Positions 7,142 through 14,258 of a stretch of DNA of 15,955 bases are shown piece by piece; the stretch's first letter is position 1; every line of letters starts with the position of its first letter. Location of the stretch: NCBI RefSeq assembly GCF_905212365.1, contig NZ_CAJMEH010000051.1, positions 1-15,955 of the forward strand, written 5' to 3'. The stretch is from an uncultured Phascolarctobacterium sp. (GTDB lineage: Bacteria > Bacillota > Negativicutes > Acidaminococcales > Acidaminococcaceae). A model generated the notes under the pieces. That model was not told where the DNA came from, did no database searches, and saw nothing but the letters and a program-made list of their open reading frames with translations. The translations under genes were made by a program, and so were the position numbers.

Positions 7142-8521
7142 TCAGTTCTCGGCAGCGCGGCGGCCAATAACTCGCGCCGCCCACACGCCGCTGGCACTGG
7201 CCTGGCTCAGACCGCGGGTAATGCCTGCGCCGTCGCCCACAGCGAACATATTGGGAATCTTCGTTTCCAAATTGCCGTCCAGCTCCAAACGCGCGCTGTA
7301 GAATTTTACCTCCACGCCGTACAGCAACGTGTCGGCATTAGCCATACCGGGCGCAATCTTATCCAACGCATAAATCATTTCAATAATATCATCTAGCTGG
7401 CGTTTAGGCAAGACCAAGCTTAAATCTCCCGGCGTTGCGCTCAGCGTCGGCTTGGTAAAGCTCTTAAGCAAACGCTTTTCATTAGTCCGGCGTCCCTTTA
7501 CCAAATCGCCGAAACGCTGCACCAAAACGCCGCCGCCCAGCATATTAGAAAAAGAAGCGATGCGCTTGCCGTATTGCAGCGGCTCGTGGAATGGCTCGGT
7601 AAATTTGCTGCTGACCAGCAAAGCGAAATTGGTATTCTTGCTGTGCAGTTTGGGGTCGCGGTAGCTGTGGCCGTTAACAGTGATAATGCCGTCGGTGTTT
7701 TCCGCTACCACATAGCCGTAAGGATTCATGCAGAAGGTGCGCACCATATCGTTATAAACCTGGGTGCGGTACAAAATTTTCGCCTCGTACACCTCGTCCG
7801 TAATGTGCTTGAACACATCGGCCGGAACCTCGACGCGCACGCCGATATCCACCTGATTATTAATAAAGCTTAGGCCCATTTTGCGGCACTGCTCCGTATA
7901 CCATTCCGCGCCTGCGCGTCCCGGCGCGGCGATGAGATATTTGCAGCGCACATTTTCGCCCTTAGCCGCAGCCAGCTCGAAGGTACCATCCTCCAAGCGC
8001 ACGATTTCCTCCACCGCCGTATTGCAGCGGATGGTAATTTTATCGCGCAGAAACTTATAAATATTTTCCATAATCACCAGATTATTTTCCGTGCCCAGAT
8101 GGCGCACCTTGGCGTTGAGCAAATGCAAATCGTAACGCAGCGCCTTGCGGCCGATATCGCTGTTCTTAGTGGTAAAATATTCGCCGGGAGCGCCGTGACG
8201 GCAGTTCAGCTCGTCCACATAATCTATCAGCTCGATAACCTGTTCCTCCGGCAGGTATTCGTTAAGCCAACCGCCAAATTCCGTCGTAAAATTATACTTG
8301 CCGTCGGAAAAAGCTCCGGCGCCGCCAAAGCCGCGCATAATGCTGCAAGGCTTGCAGTTAATGCAGTGGTCAACCTTTTTAGCCGCCAAAGGGCAAAAGC
8401 GTTTGTCAATATCGTTGCCCGCCTCCAGCAGCGCCACCTTCAGCTTCGGATACTTCATCACAAATTCATAGGCTGCGAAAATTGCGGCCGGACCGCCGCC
8501 GATAATAGCTACGTCGTACAT
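7142..8521 (-). CDS. COG2509-type FAD-dependent dehydrogenase
   Basis: A 459-residue flavoprotein. The N-terminal Rossmann motif MYDVAIIGGGPAAI and the acidic end of strand 2 (LLEAG) bind FAD; a second FAD motif, MFAVGDGAGITRGLSQA, lies near residues 425-441. Between residues 43 and 75 is a distinctive stretch with Cys43, Cys53, Cys56 and Cys59 (CPLA...CINCKPC) leading to GFGGAGAFSDGK, typical of the uncharacterised COG2509 dehydrogenases. Four cysteines so spaced could hold an Fe-S cluster or a redox disulfide; this is inference. The substrate is unknown. I chose the ATG at 8521 because AGGAG lies 7 bases before it; two in-frame ATGs further upstream (8527, 8542) overlap or precede that site. 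The ribosome binding site begins in the stop codon of the DUF697 gene, so the two are tightly coupled. Confidence 0.9.
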   Translation of the reverse strand: MYDVAIIGGGPAAIFAAYEFVMKYPKLKVALLEAGNDIDKRFCPLAAKKVDHCINCKPCSIMRGFGGAGAFSDGKYNFTTEFGGWLNEYLPEEQVIELIDYVDELNCRHGAPGEYFTTKNSDIGRKALRYDLHLLNAKVRHLGTENNLVIMENIYKFLRDKITIRCNTAVEEIVRLEDGTFELAAAKGENVRCKYLIAAPGRAGAEWYTEQCRKMGLSFINNQVDIGVRVEVPADVFKHITDEVYEAKILYRTQVYNDMVRTFCMNPYGYVVAENTDGIITVNGHSYRDPKLHSKNTNFALLVSSKFTEPFHEPLQYGKRIASFSNMLGGGVLVQRFGDLVKGRRTNEKRLLKSFTKPTLSATPGDLSLVLPKRQLDDIIEMIYALDKIAPGMANADTLLYGVEVKFYSARLELDGNLETKIPNMFAVGDGAGITRGLSQASASGVWAARVIGRRAAEN

Positions 8522-8531
8522 GCTCATTCTC

Positions 8532-9044
8532 CTAAATGTCATAATGCTTTTTCTCGTCGCCCAAGGGTTCGTCCTTCTTCGGATTATTCTTGAACAAATT
8601 AATATTTTTCTTGGCGCTGGCCAAAGCGTCTTCGTACACAGTTTTAAAGGCGCTCATATCCTTGGGCTTACCGGCCTTGAGCCATTCGGTAACGACGCGG
8701 CCCAAAGCGTAGGTAGTGCCTACGGCCACGGGAATCTGCAGCGGCGCAAAGGGAATCAAGGTCGTCAGCGTACTGCCGACAAAATACGCGCCCAAGCTGC
8801 CCAGTACGCTGACCGCAGCCTGCTCGCTGATTTCTTCGCCGTAAGCCTTGCCTAATTTTATAATCAAATATATTTCGTTGGCAATCAAGCTCATAGTACC
8901 CAGCAAAGGCGCCACTACAATTACTCCTGCGCGGGCTGCCGCCCAACGGCACAGCGATTCCGCTTCTTCCTCGCGCATCCGGTCGTCGATAACCTCCACA
9001 GTCTTTGCCTCCTCCGCTTCGTTCTGCCGTTTTTCCTGTTCCAT
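8532..9044 (-). CDS. DUF697-like membrane-associated protein
   Basis: A 170-residue protein. The N-terminal 30 residues are highly charged (Glu/Arg rich). The central part, about residues 34-135, has WAAARAGVIVVAPLLGTMSLIANEIYLIIKLGKAYG and a second hydrophobic stretch through TTLIPFAPLQIPVAVGTTYALGRVV. That pattern resembles the DUF697 family, often linked to membrane GTPase-like or envelope proteins. The C-terminus is Lys/Asp rich and ends HYDI. It starts with ATG at 9044 after an AAAGGAG site. It precedes the FAD protein by 10 bases, a spacing that implies co-translation and perhaps a shared function. A terminator-like hairpin lies just upstream of its ribosome binding site. Family assignment is by remembered pattern and is moderately secure; function is unknown. 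Confidence 0.8.
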   Translation of the reverse strand: MEQEKRQNEAEEAKTVEVIDDRMREEEAESLCRWAAARAGVIVVAPLLGTMSLIANEIYLIIKLGKAYGEEISEQAAVSVLGSLGAYFVGSTLTTLIPFAPLQIPVAVGTTYALGRVVTEWLKAGKPKDMSAFKTVYEDALASAKKNINLFKNNPKKDEPLGDEKKHYDI

Positions 9045-9065
9045 GATTGCGCTCCTTTCTGAACA

Positions 9066-9107
9066 TCACGAAAAACCGCAGTTCAAAATCTGGACTGCGG
9101 TTTTCAT
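9066..9107 (-). CDS. Possible 13-residue leader ORF over a terminator hairpin
   Basis: On the minus strand, ATG at 9107 is preceded by AAGGTG with a 5-base spacer and opens a 13-codon frame (MKTAVQILNCGFS) ending in TGA at 9066-9068. The frame spans the whole hairpin 9072-9104. Position and start signal fit a leader peptide, but an ORF this short arises easily by chance. Confidence 0.2.
   Translation of the reverse strand: MKTAVQILNCGFS
9072..9104 (-). terminator. Intrinsic terminator between the DUF190 and DUF697 genes
   Basis: AAAACCGCAGT (9072-9082) pairs perfectly with ACTGCGGTTTT (9094-9104) over 11 bp, with an 11-base loop. T-runs flank it on both strands (minus: T5 ending at 9071). 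It is 24 bases past the DUF190 stop and only ~15 bases before the DUF697 ribosome binding site, so no promoter fits after it and DUF697 expression must involve read-through or a start upstream. Confidence 0.8.
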
Positions 9108-9127
9108 TTTTACACCTTATTCTTACT

Positions 9128-9574
9128 TTACTGCTGTTGTTGCTGCTGCTGCAAATTTTGCTGCGCCAATTGTCTTTCCTTTTGCGTTTTCGGAGGAGCG
9201 CCAACCATACGGTCGCCGTAGCCGCGCTTCCGCATATAATCCGTCACCATGAAAGTGCTTTCCTGAATCGTCACTAAAGCGTTAGTAGCGTTCTTTTCCA
9301 GGAAGGGCAAAATCTTATCGATATTTTCACGGCTGTCCACAATTTCTACGACAACGGGCAAATTAGCGTTGCCGCTGATAAAGGTATTGACAGCGCGTCC
9401 TACGCCGCGCATCTTAGTAGCAAAGCCTTCGACTCCCTTAATGACAGTGCCTCCTGCCAGGCCAAGCCGGTGCGCTTCGCGCATGATAGCCTTATACAAA
9501 GGCACGTCGTTATAAAGCACATCCTCGCCGGTATAAACTTTTAAAAACGTCGTTTTATTGAACTCAAAAGTCAT
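9128..9574 (-). CDS. DUF190 (PII-like) protein with poly-Gln tail
   Basis: A 148-residue protein whose first ~115 residues match the DUF190 pattern: FLKVYTGED (10-18), PLYKAIMREAHRLGLAGGTVIKGVEGF (25-51) and NLPVVVEIVDSRENIDKILPFLE (71-93). DUF190 proteins have a PII/ferredoxin-like fold and are often found beside fluoride channel (crcB) or transporter genes; none is visible here. The C-terminal ~28 residues are an extension rich in Lys/Arg and then Gln (QLAQQNLQQQQQQQ), coded by mixed CAG/CAA. I chose ATG at 9574 because a GGGGG-containing site precedes it by 8 bases; an in-frame GTG at 9583 overlaps that site. It has its own likely promoter and is followed by a terminator-like hairpin. Confidence 0.85.
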   Translation of the reverse strand: MTFEFNKTTFLKVYTGEDVLYNDVPLYKAIMREAHRLGLAGGTVIKGVEGFATKMRGVGRAVNTFISGNANLPVVVEIVDSRENIDKILPFLEKNATNALVTIQESTFMVTDYMRKRGYGDRMVGAPPKTQKERQLAQQNLQQQQQQQ

Positions 9575-9618
9575 TAGCGTCACCCCCAGAGTAAATATTG
9601 CTAACTTATTTTTATTTC

Positions 9619-9648
9619 ATTATAGCACGTTGCGTTTCTCGATGTAAG
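9619..9648 (-). promoter_or_regulatory. Probable promoter of the DUF190 gene
   Basis: On the minus strand a perfect -10 TATAAT (9619-9624) is preceded, 18 bases upstream, by CTTACA (9643-9648), four of six matches to TTGACA. It lies ~45 bases before the start codon and downstream of the tauE hairpin. Confidence 0.55.
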
Positions 9649-9682
9649 CAGAATTTGTAAAGGAATTTAGAATTTAACAAAA

Positions 9683-9717
9683 ATGTAATAGAAAATACAG
9701 AAATTTTTCTATTACAT
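9683..9717 (-). terminator. AT-rich 13-bp hairpin at the tauE stop codon
   Basis: ATGTAATAGAAAA (9683-9695) and TTTTCTATTACAT (9705-9717) form a perfect 13-bp stem with a 9-base loop. The right arm contains the tauE stop codon. On the minus strand the stem is followed by a short T-run, so it may act as a terminator, although it has almost no GC pairs. Confidence 0.5.
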
Positions 9718-10452
9718 ACCCCGCCAGCCGTTAATCAGCATCATTACGGCTCCGGCTAAAACTATCATCAACGACAGCCTGCGGAACAGCTCCTGATTAA
9801 GCCTGTAAAACATGCGCTCGCCTGCCATAATGCCTGCGATAGTTCCCGGTACCATCGTATACATATAGTTCCAGTTTTCCACAGTACCGATATTGCCTGC
9901 GAAATAGCTGACAACTACCATCAGCATACCAGTCAGGCCAAAAATCCAAATCATATTGGCGCGCATCAAGTTTTTTTCCGTATGCTCATTCAAGAAGTAC
10001 AGCACCAACGGCGGTCCGCTGACGCTGGTACAAGCGCCAAAAAAGCCGCTTAAAAAGCCTGCGCCCAACCTGCCGCCGGTTTGACTGCTGATTCTTACCG
10101 TGTACTGCCTGCTCATCAAAAAGGTAGCCAGCAGCAGCACCACGCCTAAAAAGATTTCCATATGGCTCACAGAAAATTTATGCAGCAGCATACTGCCCGG
10201 AACCATGCCGACCAAGCTGCCGACGGAGGTAGTCAGCACCGTGTTCCAATCGAACTGGCCCCATACGCGATACATAGTTAAAATACGCAGCACCACGGTC
10301 AGCACCAGAATAAAGATAATGGCCCATTTTACCGGCATGATAAGCGACAGTAGCGGCGTCGCCACCAATGCGAAGCCAAAGCCGGAAATCGTCGCAAAGA
10401 AAGAGCCGAGAAAAATTATGCCTCCCGCCAGCAGTAAATTTTCGATATCCAT
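9712..10452 (-). CDS. TauE/SafE-family sulfite/organosulfur-anion exporter
   Basis: A 246-residue integral membrane protein with about seven or eight hydrophobic helices. Family hallmarks are the N-terminal ISGFGFALVATPLLSLIMP (22-40) and the repeat-related half GRLGAGFLSGFFGACTSVSGPPLVLYFL in the middle. The central Gly-rich segments and ~250-residue length match TauE/SafE permeases, which export sulfite, sulfoacetate or related anions; the actual substrate cannot be told from sequence. No taurine or sulfur genes are adjacent. The start ATG at 10452 follows GGAGG by 4 bases. It lies 79 bases downstream of cvfB across a strong hairpin, so its expression is probably reduced relative to, or independent of, the upstream cluster. 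Confidence 0.9.
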   Translation of the reverse strand: MDIENLLLAGGIIFLGSFFATISGFGFALVATPLLSLIMPVKWAIIFILVLTVVLRILTMYRVWGQFDWNTVLTTSVGSLVGMVPGSMLLHKFSVSHMEIFLGVVLLLATFLMSRQYTVRISSQTGGRLGAGFLSGFFGACTSVSGPPLVLYFLNEHTEKNLMRANMIWIFGLTGMLMVVVSYFAGNIGTVENWNYMYTMVPGTIAGIMAGERMFYRLNQELFRRLSLMIVLAGAVMMLINGWRGM

Positions 10453-10474
10453 AAAGCCTCCAAAAACAGCGGCA

Positions 10475-10525
10475 GACAGGAAAGCTTTGCAGGCAGCTTA
10501 CGCCGTCTGCAAAGCTCCCCCTGTC
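10475..10525 (-). terminator. Two-part hairpin between cvfB and tauE
   Basis: GACAGG (10475-10480) pairs with CCTGTC (10520-10525), and AGCTTTGCAG (10483-10492) pairs perfectly with CTGCAAAGCT (10507-10516), separated by a small asymmetric internal loop and capped by a 14-base loop. On the minus strand a T5 run follows about 8 bases later, next to the tauE ribosome binding site. It may be a leaky terminator or an mRNA-stabilising 3' stem. Confidence 0.6.
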
Positions 10526-10531
10526 CGTCCT

Positions 10532-11458
10532 TTATTTCTTCTGCGAATCCTGTTCCAGCAGATAGGTCCAGCCGTCCTCCTGCCTGATTTTTCCTTCCTT
10601 CATCAGATGCCCCAAAGCGCGCTTAAATGCCGCCTTGCTGATGCCAAATTTCTGCTTGATGATTTCCAGCGGCGTAGTATCGCAATAGGGCATACTGCCG
10701 TTACGCTTTACCAAGAAATCGTAAATATCCTGTGCGTCGGCAATCAGAGCGTTTTCCTTCTGCAAGCGCATGGATACGTTAATGCGCCCATCCTCGCGGA
10801 TATAGGTAACGCGGCAATTTACCTGCTGGCCGAAGTCCAGCCGTCCTCCCGGCACCTCGCTGCGGTGCAGAAAGGCTAAGAAGCGTTGGTCTGTCAGAAT
10901 AAAAAAGCCTTCGGGCAGAATATTATAAATAGTGCCCGTTACCTTATCGCCCACCTTTAAGCCTGTTGCCGGTTTAGAGGCGCGCACCATATCCTCCTCC
11001 ACCCGCATGGTAACTGCCGGGCGGCCGCTTTTATCGCGGTACAGCTTCACCCACACCAACTGCCCCGGCACTACATGGCCGCGCATTTGGCTGTAAGGCA
11101 AAAACACGCCGCGTTCCGCGCCGATGTCCACAAAGCCGCCGTCGCGGGTAACGCTGAGCACACGCACATAGCCCAGCTGGCCCTCGCGCATTTTAGGCAG
11201 GTTCATGCTGGCGGTCAGGCGCTTGCTTGGGTCCAGATACAAGTATACCTTAACCTCGTCGCCTATCTGCAACTCCTTAGTCTGCTGTTGCTTATGCAGC
11301 AGAATGTCGTCGCTAGTATTGCCGGTGGCGGCGTCCAAAAAAGCGCCCATTTCACCTAAGCGCACTACCTTCAGCGTAACCACGTCTCCGGGACGGTATT
11401 TGGTATTATTCTGCGGAGCCGCCGGCTTACGCCCAAAGCCCCTTGTATTATCATTCAT
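10532..11458 (-). CDS. cvfB: CvfB/YitL-family S1 RNA-binding protein
   Basis: A 308-residue protein with three tandem S1-like OB domains at about residues 22-88, 95-152 and 168-232, then a winged-helix domain at about 240-302 (IYDFLVKRNGSMPYCD...FGISKAAFKRALGHLMKEGKI). This architecture and length match CvfB, a cytoplasmic RNA-binding protein influencing virulence-gene expression in Staphylococcus; the role in this organism is unknown. I chose ATG at 11458 because GGAG lies 7 bases before it. The start overlaps the rsfS stop by 8 bases, so translation is likely coupled to rsfS. An in-frame ATG at 11473 is possible but lies inside rsfS without a good site. The C-terminal domain is intact. Confidence 0.92.
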   Translation of the reverse strand: MNDNTRGFGRKPAAPQNNTKYRPGDVVTLKVVRLGEMGAFLDAATGNTSDDILLHKQQQTKELQIGDEVKVYLYLDPSKRLTASMNLPKMREGQLGYVRVLSVTRDGGFVDIGAERGVFLPYSQMRGHVVPGQLVWVKLYRDKSGRPAVTMRVEEDMVRASKPATGLKVGDKVTGTIYNILPEGFFILTDQRFLAFLHRSEVPGGRLDFGQQVNCRVTYIREDGRINVSMRLQKENALIADAQDIYDFLVKRNGSMPYCDTTPLEIIKQKFGISKAAFKRALGHLMKEGKIRQEDGWTYLLEQDSQKK

Positions 11459-11807
11459 TGCTATTCTCCACAAAGGCCTCGGACGGAGCGTCGGCCCACA
11501 GCTGCTCTAAATTATAAAAATCGCGTTCTTCCTCCAAAAAGACGTGAGCCACGATGTCGCCGTAGTCCAGCAGAATCCAACGGCCGTCGGCATAGCCCTC
11601 CTTGTGCTTGGGGAAAACGCCGTCCTCGCCCAGCTTATCTTCAATATTATCGGCAATGGTTTTTACCAGATTGCTGTTGCCGGCGCTGCAAATTACATAA
11701 TAATCAGTTACAGGGGACAAGCCCTCCATATTCAGCAGCAAAATATCCTTTGCCTTTTTATCGTTAGCCGCAGCGGCAATTTTCGTTGCGATTGCTTTAG
11801 TTTCCAT
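11451..11807 (-). CDS. rsfS: Ribosomal silencing factor RsfS
   Basis: A 118-residue RsfS (Iojap/YbeB) protein. It binds uL14 on the 50S subunit and blocks 30S joining when nutrients are scarce. Family signatures are DILLLNMEGLSPVTDYYVICSAG near residues 21-43, KTIADNIEDKL near 49-59, and the C-terminal WILLDYGDIVAHVFLEEERDFYNLEQLWADA near 77-107. The length is typical. ATG at 11807 follows AAGGAGG by 7 bases. It lies 44 bases after the LCP gene and overlaps the start of cvfB. Its place downstream of nadD and yqeK is the classic Firmicutes arrangement, here with an LCP gene inserted between. Confidence 0.97.
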   Translation of the reverse strand: METKAIATKIAAAANDKKAKDILLLNMEGLSPVTDYYVICSAGNSNLVKTIADNIEDKLGEDGVFPKHKEGYADGRWILLDYGDIVAHVFLEEERDFYNLEQLWADAPSEAFVENSNE

Positions 11808-11851
11808 TTAATGTCCTCCTTTTAATCCTCTATCCATAATGCCTGTGGCAT

Positions 11852-12931
11852 TTATTGCTTTTCCTTATCAAGCTGGTCCCTGTCCAGCGGCTGTAAATGC
11901 TCGACAGGAGTTTCCTCGGCCGCGGCCTGTTCCGCAGACTGCTCGTTGGCTGCATCCTCCTTCTCATAGGGAATGCCCAGCTCCTCCAGCGACTTATTCA
12001 CAGACTCCTGGTCCGCAGCCCAATAGCTGACGCCGCTGCTGTCGTCAAATTGGCCATACAGCATGCAGATGCGCACCTTATCGTCGCCGAACAGCTTAAA
12101 GCTGTTGGCTGCCTTGAGCATCGTCACCGTATTCAGGTCGGTCTGGATATATTTATCCAGCGCCGCCAGCAGACTGCTGACCTTAGTCATATTCTGTACG
12201 GAAAACATCTGCTCCGCCGCAGCCTTTAAAAACTTTTGCTGCCGCTGCACACGGCCGATATCGCCCAGCTCGTCCTTGCGGAAGCGCACATATTTGCCCG
12301 CCGTCTCGCCGTCCATATGCTGGTAGCCATGCTTAATATCGATGACCAGATCGGCGTAGGGGTCCTCGTAATACATATCCTTATCCACATAGATATCGAC
12401 GCCGCCGATAAGGTTCACGATGTCGATAAAGCCGCGCCAATCTGCCAAGCAGTAATAATGGATAGGCACTCGCAGCAAATTCGCCACCGTCTGCTTAGCC
12501 ATTACCGCGCCGCCGTAAGCATAAGCCGCGTTGATCTTATCCGGGTCCTTATGCCCCGGCAGCACCACCTTGGTATCGCGGGGGATGGAAAGCACCGCCA
12601 CCTTGTTCTGCTGCGGGTCAAAGCTCAGCAGAATAACGGCGTCCGTCCGCTTAGGCTCCGATTCGGCAGCCTCGCTGTCGCCGTCGTCAATGCCTAAGAG
12701 CAGCACGTTAATGCGCTCGTTAAGCTTTTCATTCTGACGGATACTGTCGTCAGCCGCAGCAATTTGTGCCTGGGGCGGGTTAATCAGGTTATCGTAAATC
12801 CAAACGCTGCACCAAAATAGCCCTGTGCCAAATAATCCAATCAGCAGCAAAAAGCACAGCAGCCTGCCCCAGCGCAGCTTGCGCTTTACGCGGCGCGGAT
12901 GCTCCTGCTGTCCGTTAGTCTGTTCTTCCAT
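11852..12931 (-). CDS. LytR-CpsA-Psr (LCP) family cell-wall glycopolymer ligase
   Basis: A 359-residue membrane-anchored protein. A basic N-terminus (RRVKRKLRWGR) precedes one transmembrane helix at about residues 23-45. The extracytoplasmic LCP domain begins at INVLLLGID (74-82). Conserved catalytic or polyprenyl-phosphate contacts visible are Asp82, Arg95-Thr-Asp97, Ser115-Ile-Pro-Arg118-Asp119, and R216-x-R218 followed by Asp224, Arg227, Arg230 and Gln231. LCP enzymes transfer secondary polymers from undecaprenyl carriers to peptidoglycan. The C-terminal ~40 residues are Glu/Ala/Gln rich and look disordered. The start ATG is at 12931, 12 bases after the yqeK stop, with a weak GGCGGG site, so translation may be partly coupled. 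Older annotations call such genes transcriptional attenuators; the ligase role is better supported. Confidence 0.95.
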   Translation of the reverse strand: MEEQTNGQQEHPRRVKRKLRWGRLLCFLLLIGLFGTGLFWCSVWIYDNLINPPQAQIAAADDSIRQNEKLNERINVLLLGIDDGDSEAAESEPKRTDAVILLSFDPQQNKVAVLSIPRDTKVVLPGHKDPDKINAAYAYGGAVMAKQTVANLLRVPIHYYCLADWRGFIDIVNLIGGVDIYVDKDMYYEDPYADLVIDIKHGYQHMDGETAGKYVRFRKDELGDIGRVQRQQKFLKAAAEQMFSVQNMTKVSSLLAALDKYIQTDLNTVTMLKAANSFKLFGDDKVRICMLYGQFDDSSGVSYWAADQESVNKSLEELGIPYEKEDAANEQSAEQAAAEETPVEHLQPLDRDQLDKEKQ

Positions 12932-12943
12932 AACAACACCCGC

Positions 12944-13519
12944 CTACCGCTTTTTCGCTGCCAAAAGCAGCTCGTTATAGCCGCTGATGCAGTGAGGATG
13001 AATCAGCTGCCCCTCGTCCAGCAAATAACGGATAGTATTCCCGTAAGCCAGCAGCATGGCCTTGTCCAAATCCTTACGCGCCAGCCTGCGCAGCTCCTCC
13101 ACACCGGGAAAATCGCGGCCCGGCTCCACCATGTCGGCCAAAAAAACCACCTTGGCCAAAGGCGTCATCCCGTCGATGCCCGTAGTATGGTACAGAATGC
13201 CGTCCAAAATTTCCTGATCGGCCACGCCGTACTTGTGCATAGCGTTATAAACGCCGATTTTAGCATGGAGCAAAATCGGCTGCTGCAGCTCCACCTCGTC
13301 AACTGGCAGTCCCAGCTCCCTGGCCTTAGCCACGCTGTCCTTGCTGCCTACCTCACGACCGCAGTCATGGAGCAGTGCGGACACCGCAATCCTCTCTACC
13401 GGCAGCTTATGCGCTGCGGCGAGCTCCAGCGCCGTTTCATAAACATTAACGGAATGCCTGTACCGCTTGGGCGGCAAAGATTCCTTTAAAACACGCTTCA
13501 TTTCTTCCAGCTTCATCAT
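12944..13519 (-). CDS. yqeK: YqeK-type HD-domain phosphohydrolase (probable Ap4A hydrolase)
   Basis: A 191-residue protein of the HD superfamily. Metal-binding residues visible are His22 (RYRHSVNV), His51-Asp52 (LLHDCGRE), His85 (LLHAKIG), His111 (LYHTTG) and Asp129 (FLADMVEPGRDF). This set is complete and matches YqeK, shown in Bacillus and relatives to cleave diadenosine tetraphosphate symmetrically to two ADP. It acts in the cytoplasm. It directly follows nadD: the nadD stop TAA abuts the tandem ATGATG start, with AGGAG inside the last nadD codons. The nadD-yqeK pairing is widely conserved in Firmicutes. The length is normal. Confidence 0.95.
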   Translation of the reverse strand: MMKLEEMKRVLKESLPPKRYRHSVNVYETALELAAAHKLPVERIAVSALLHDCGREVGSKDSVAKARELGLPVDEVELQQPILLHAKIGVYNAMHKYGVADQEILDGILYHTTGIDGMTPLAKVVFLADMVEPGRDFPGVEELRRLARKDLDKAMLLAYGNTIRYLLDEGQLIHPHCISGYNELLLAAKKR

Positions 13520-14140
13520 TTATAGTTTCTCCTGCTTTATATACAAATCATGCCGGTAAATATATTGCTCCACCGCCTGCGGCACCAATCCGGCCAAGCT
13601 TTCCTGCCGTCTGATGCGGGCGCGGATATCGGTAGAGGAAATATCGTATTCAGGCGTATCCAGCAATATGATGCGCTCCCGCGCCCGTTGCCCCAAGCGC
13701 TGCGCCACCTGCTCCATCACACCCTCGTAACCCGGGCGTCCGGCTGCCACAAAGGTAATCAGCTCCAGCATTTCTTCAATATTATGCCAAGTGTGCAGCT
13801 GCGCCACGCTGTCTGCGCCGATGATAAAATACAGCTGCTGCTCCGCATAAAGCTTATGCAGCTCCCGGATAGTATCGATGGTGTAGGACACGCCGCTGCG
13901 CCGCAGCTCCATATCGGACACAGTAAAGTATGGGTAAGCAGCCACCGCCAGTTCGGTCATGGCATAACGCTCCTCCGCCGCAGCGAAGTACATACCCACC
14001 TTATGCGGAGGCACATATGCGGGAATAAACAGCACCTGCGACAGCCCCATGCGCCGGTAAACGGCCTCTGCCATTTGCAGGTGTCCCATATGAATCGGGT
14101 CAAAGGTTCCGCCCAATATGCCAAGCTTGCCGCCAGCCAC
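13520..14140 (-). CDS. nadD: Nicotinate-nucleotide adenylyltransferase
   Basis: Converts nicotinate mononucleotide and ATP to deamido-NAD in the cytoplasm, the late common step of NAD synthesis. With the start used here the protein has 206 residues. The nucleotidyltransferase motif GGTFDPIHMGHL is at 10-21 (His17 and His20), IPAYVPPHK near 39-47, GADS near 108-111, and the C-terminal ISSTDIR at 167-173. Three starts are possible. GAGGAGG (14147-14153) is six bases before a GTG at 14140, which I prefer; an ATG at 14146 directly abuts that site, and a GTG at 14155 overlaps it. Six residues or fewer separate the options. It is the first gene of the nadD-yqeK-LCP-rsfS-cvfB cluster, and a promoter is predicted ~90 bases upstream. 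Confidence 0.96.
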   Translation of the reverse strand: MAGGKLGILGGTFDPIHMGHLQMAEAVYRRMGLSQVLFIPAYVPPHKVGMYFAAAEERYAMTELAVAAYPYFTVSDMELRRSGVSYTIDTIRELHKLYAEQQLYFIIGADSVAQLHTWHNIEEMLELITFVAAGRPGYEGVMEQVAQRLGQRARERIILLDTPEYDISSTDIRARIRRQESLAGLVPQAVEQYIYRHDLYIKQEKL

Positions 14141-14229
14141 AGCCATCCTCCTCACGCTCAGCCGCCGCTCTTGCCGCGGCAGCCGGCTTCATTGTACATG
14201 GGCTTGCGCCGCATCTACTCTATCATTTT

Positions 14230-14258
14230 ATTATATCAATCACAAAGCAATTCTACAA
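14230..14258 (-). promoter_or_regulatory. Probable promoter of the nadD cluster
   Basis: On the minus strand a perfect TATAAT (14230-14235) follows, after exactly 17 bases, TTGTAG (14253-14258), which matches only the first half of the -35 consensus. It overlaps the end of the small ORF. The 5' leader to nadD (about 14222-14141) is GC-rich, with CCGCGGC-type repeats that could fold, but I see no clear terminator in it. Confidence 0.5.

Noticed and set aside
9128..9175. CAG/CTG run read as a repeat element
   Set aside because: It is a short in-frame Gln tract at the end of the DUF190 gene, not a mobile or CRISPR repeat.
11839..11853. Small hairpin AATGCC/GGCATT at the LCP stop codon as a terminator
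   Set aside because: The stem is only 6 bp and no T-run follows on the minus strand; rsfS begins shortly after.
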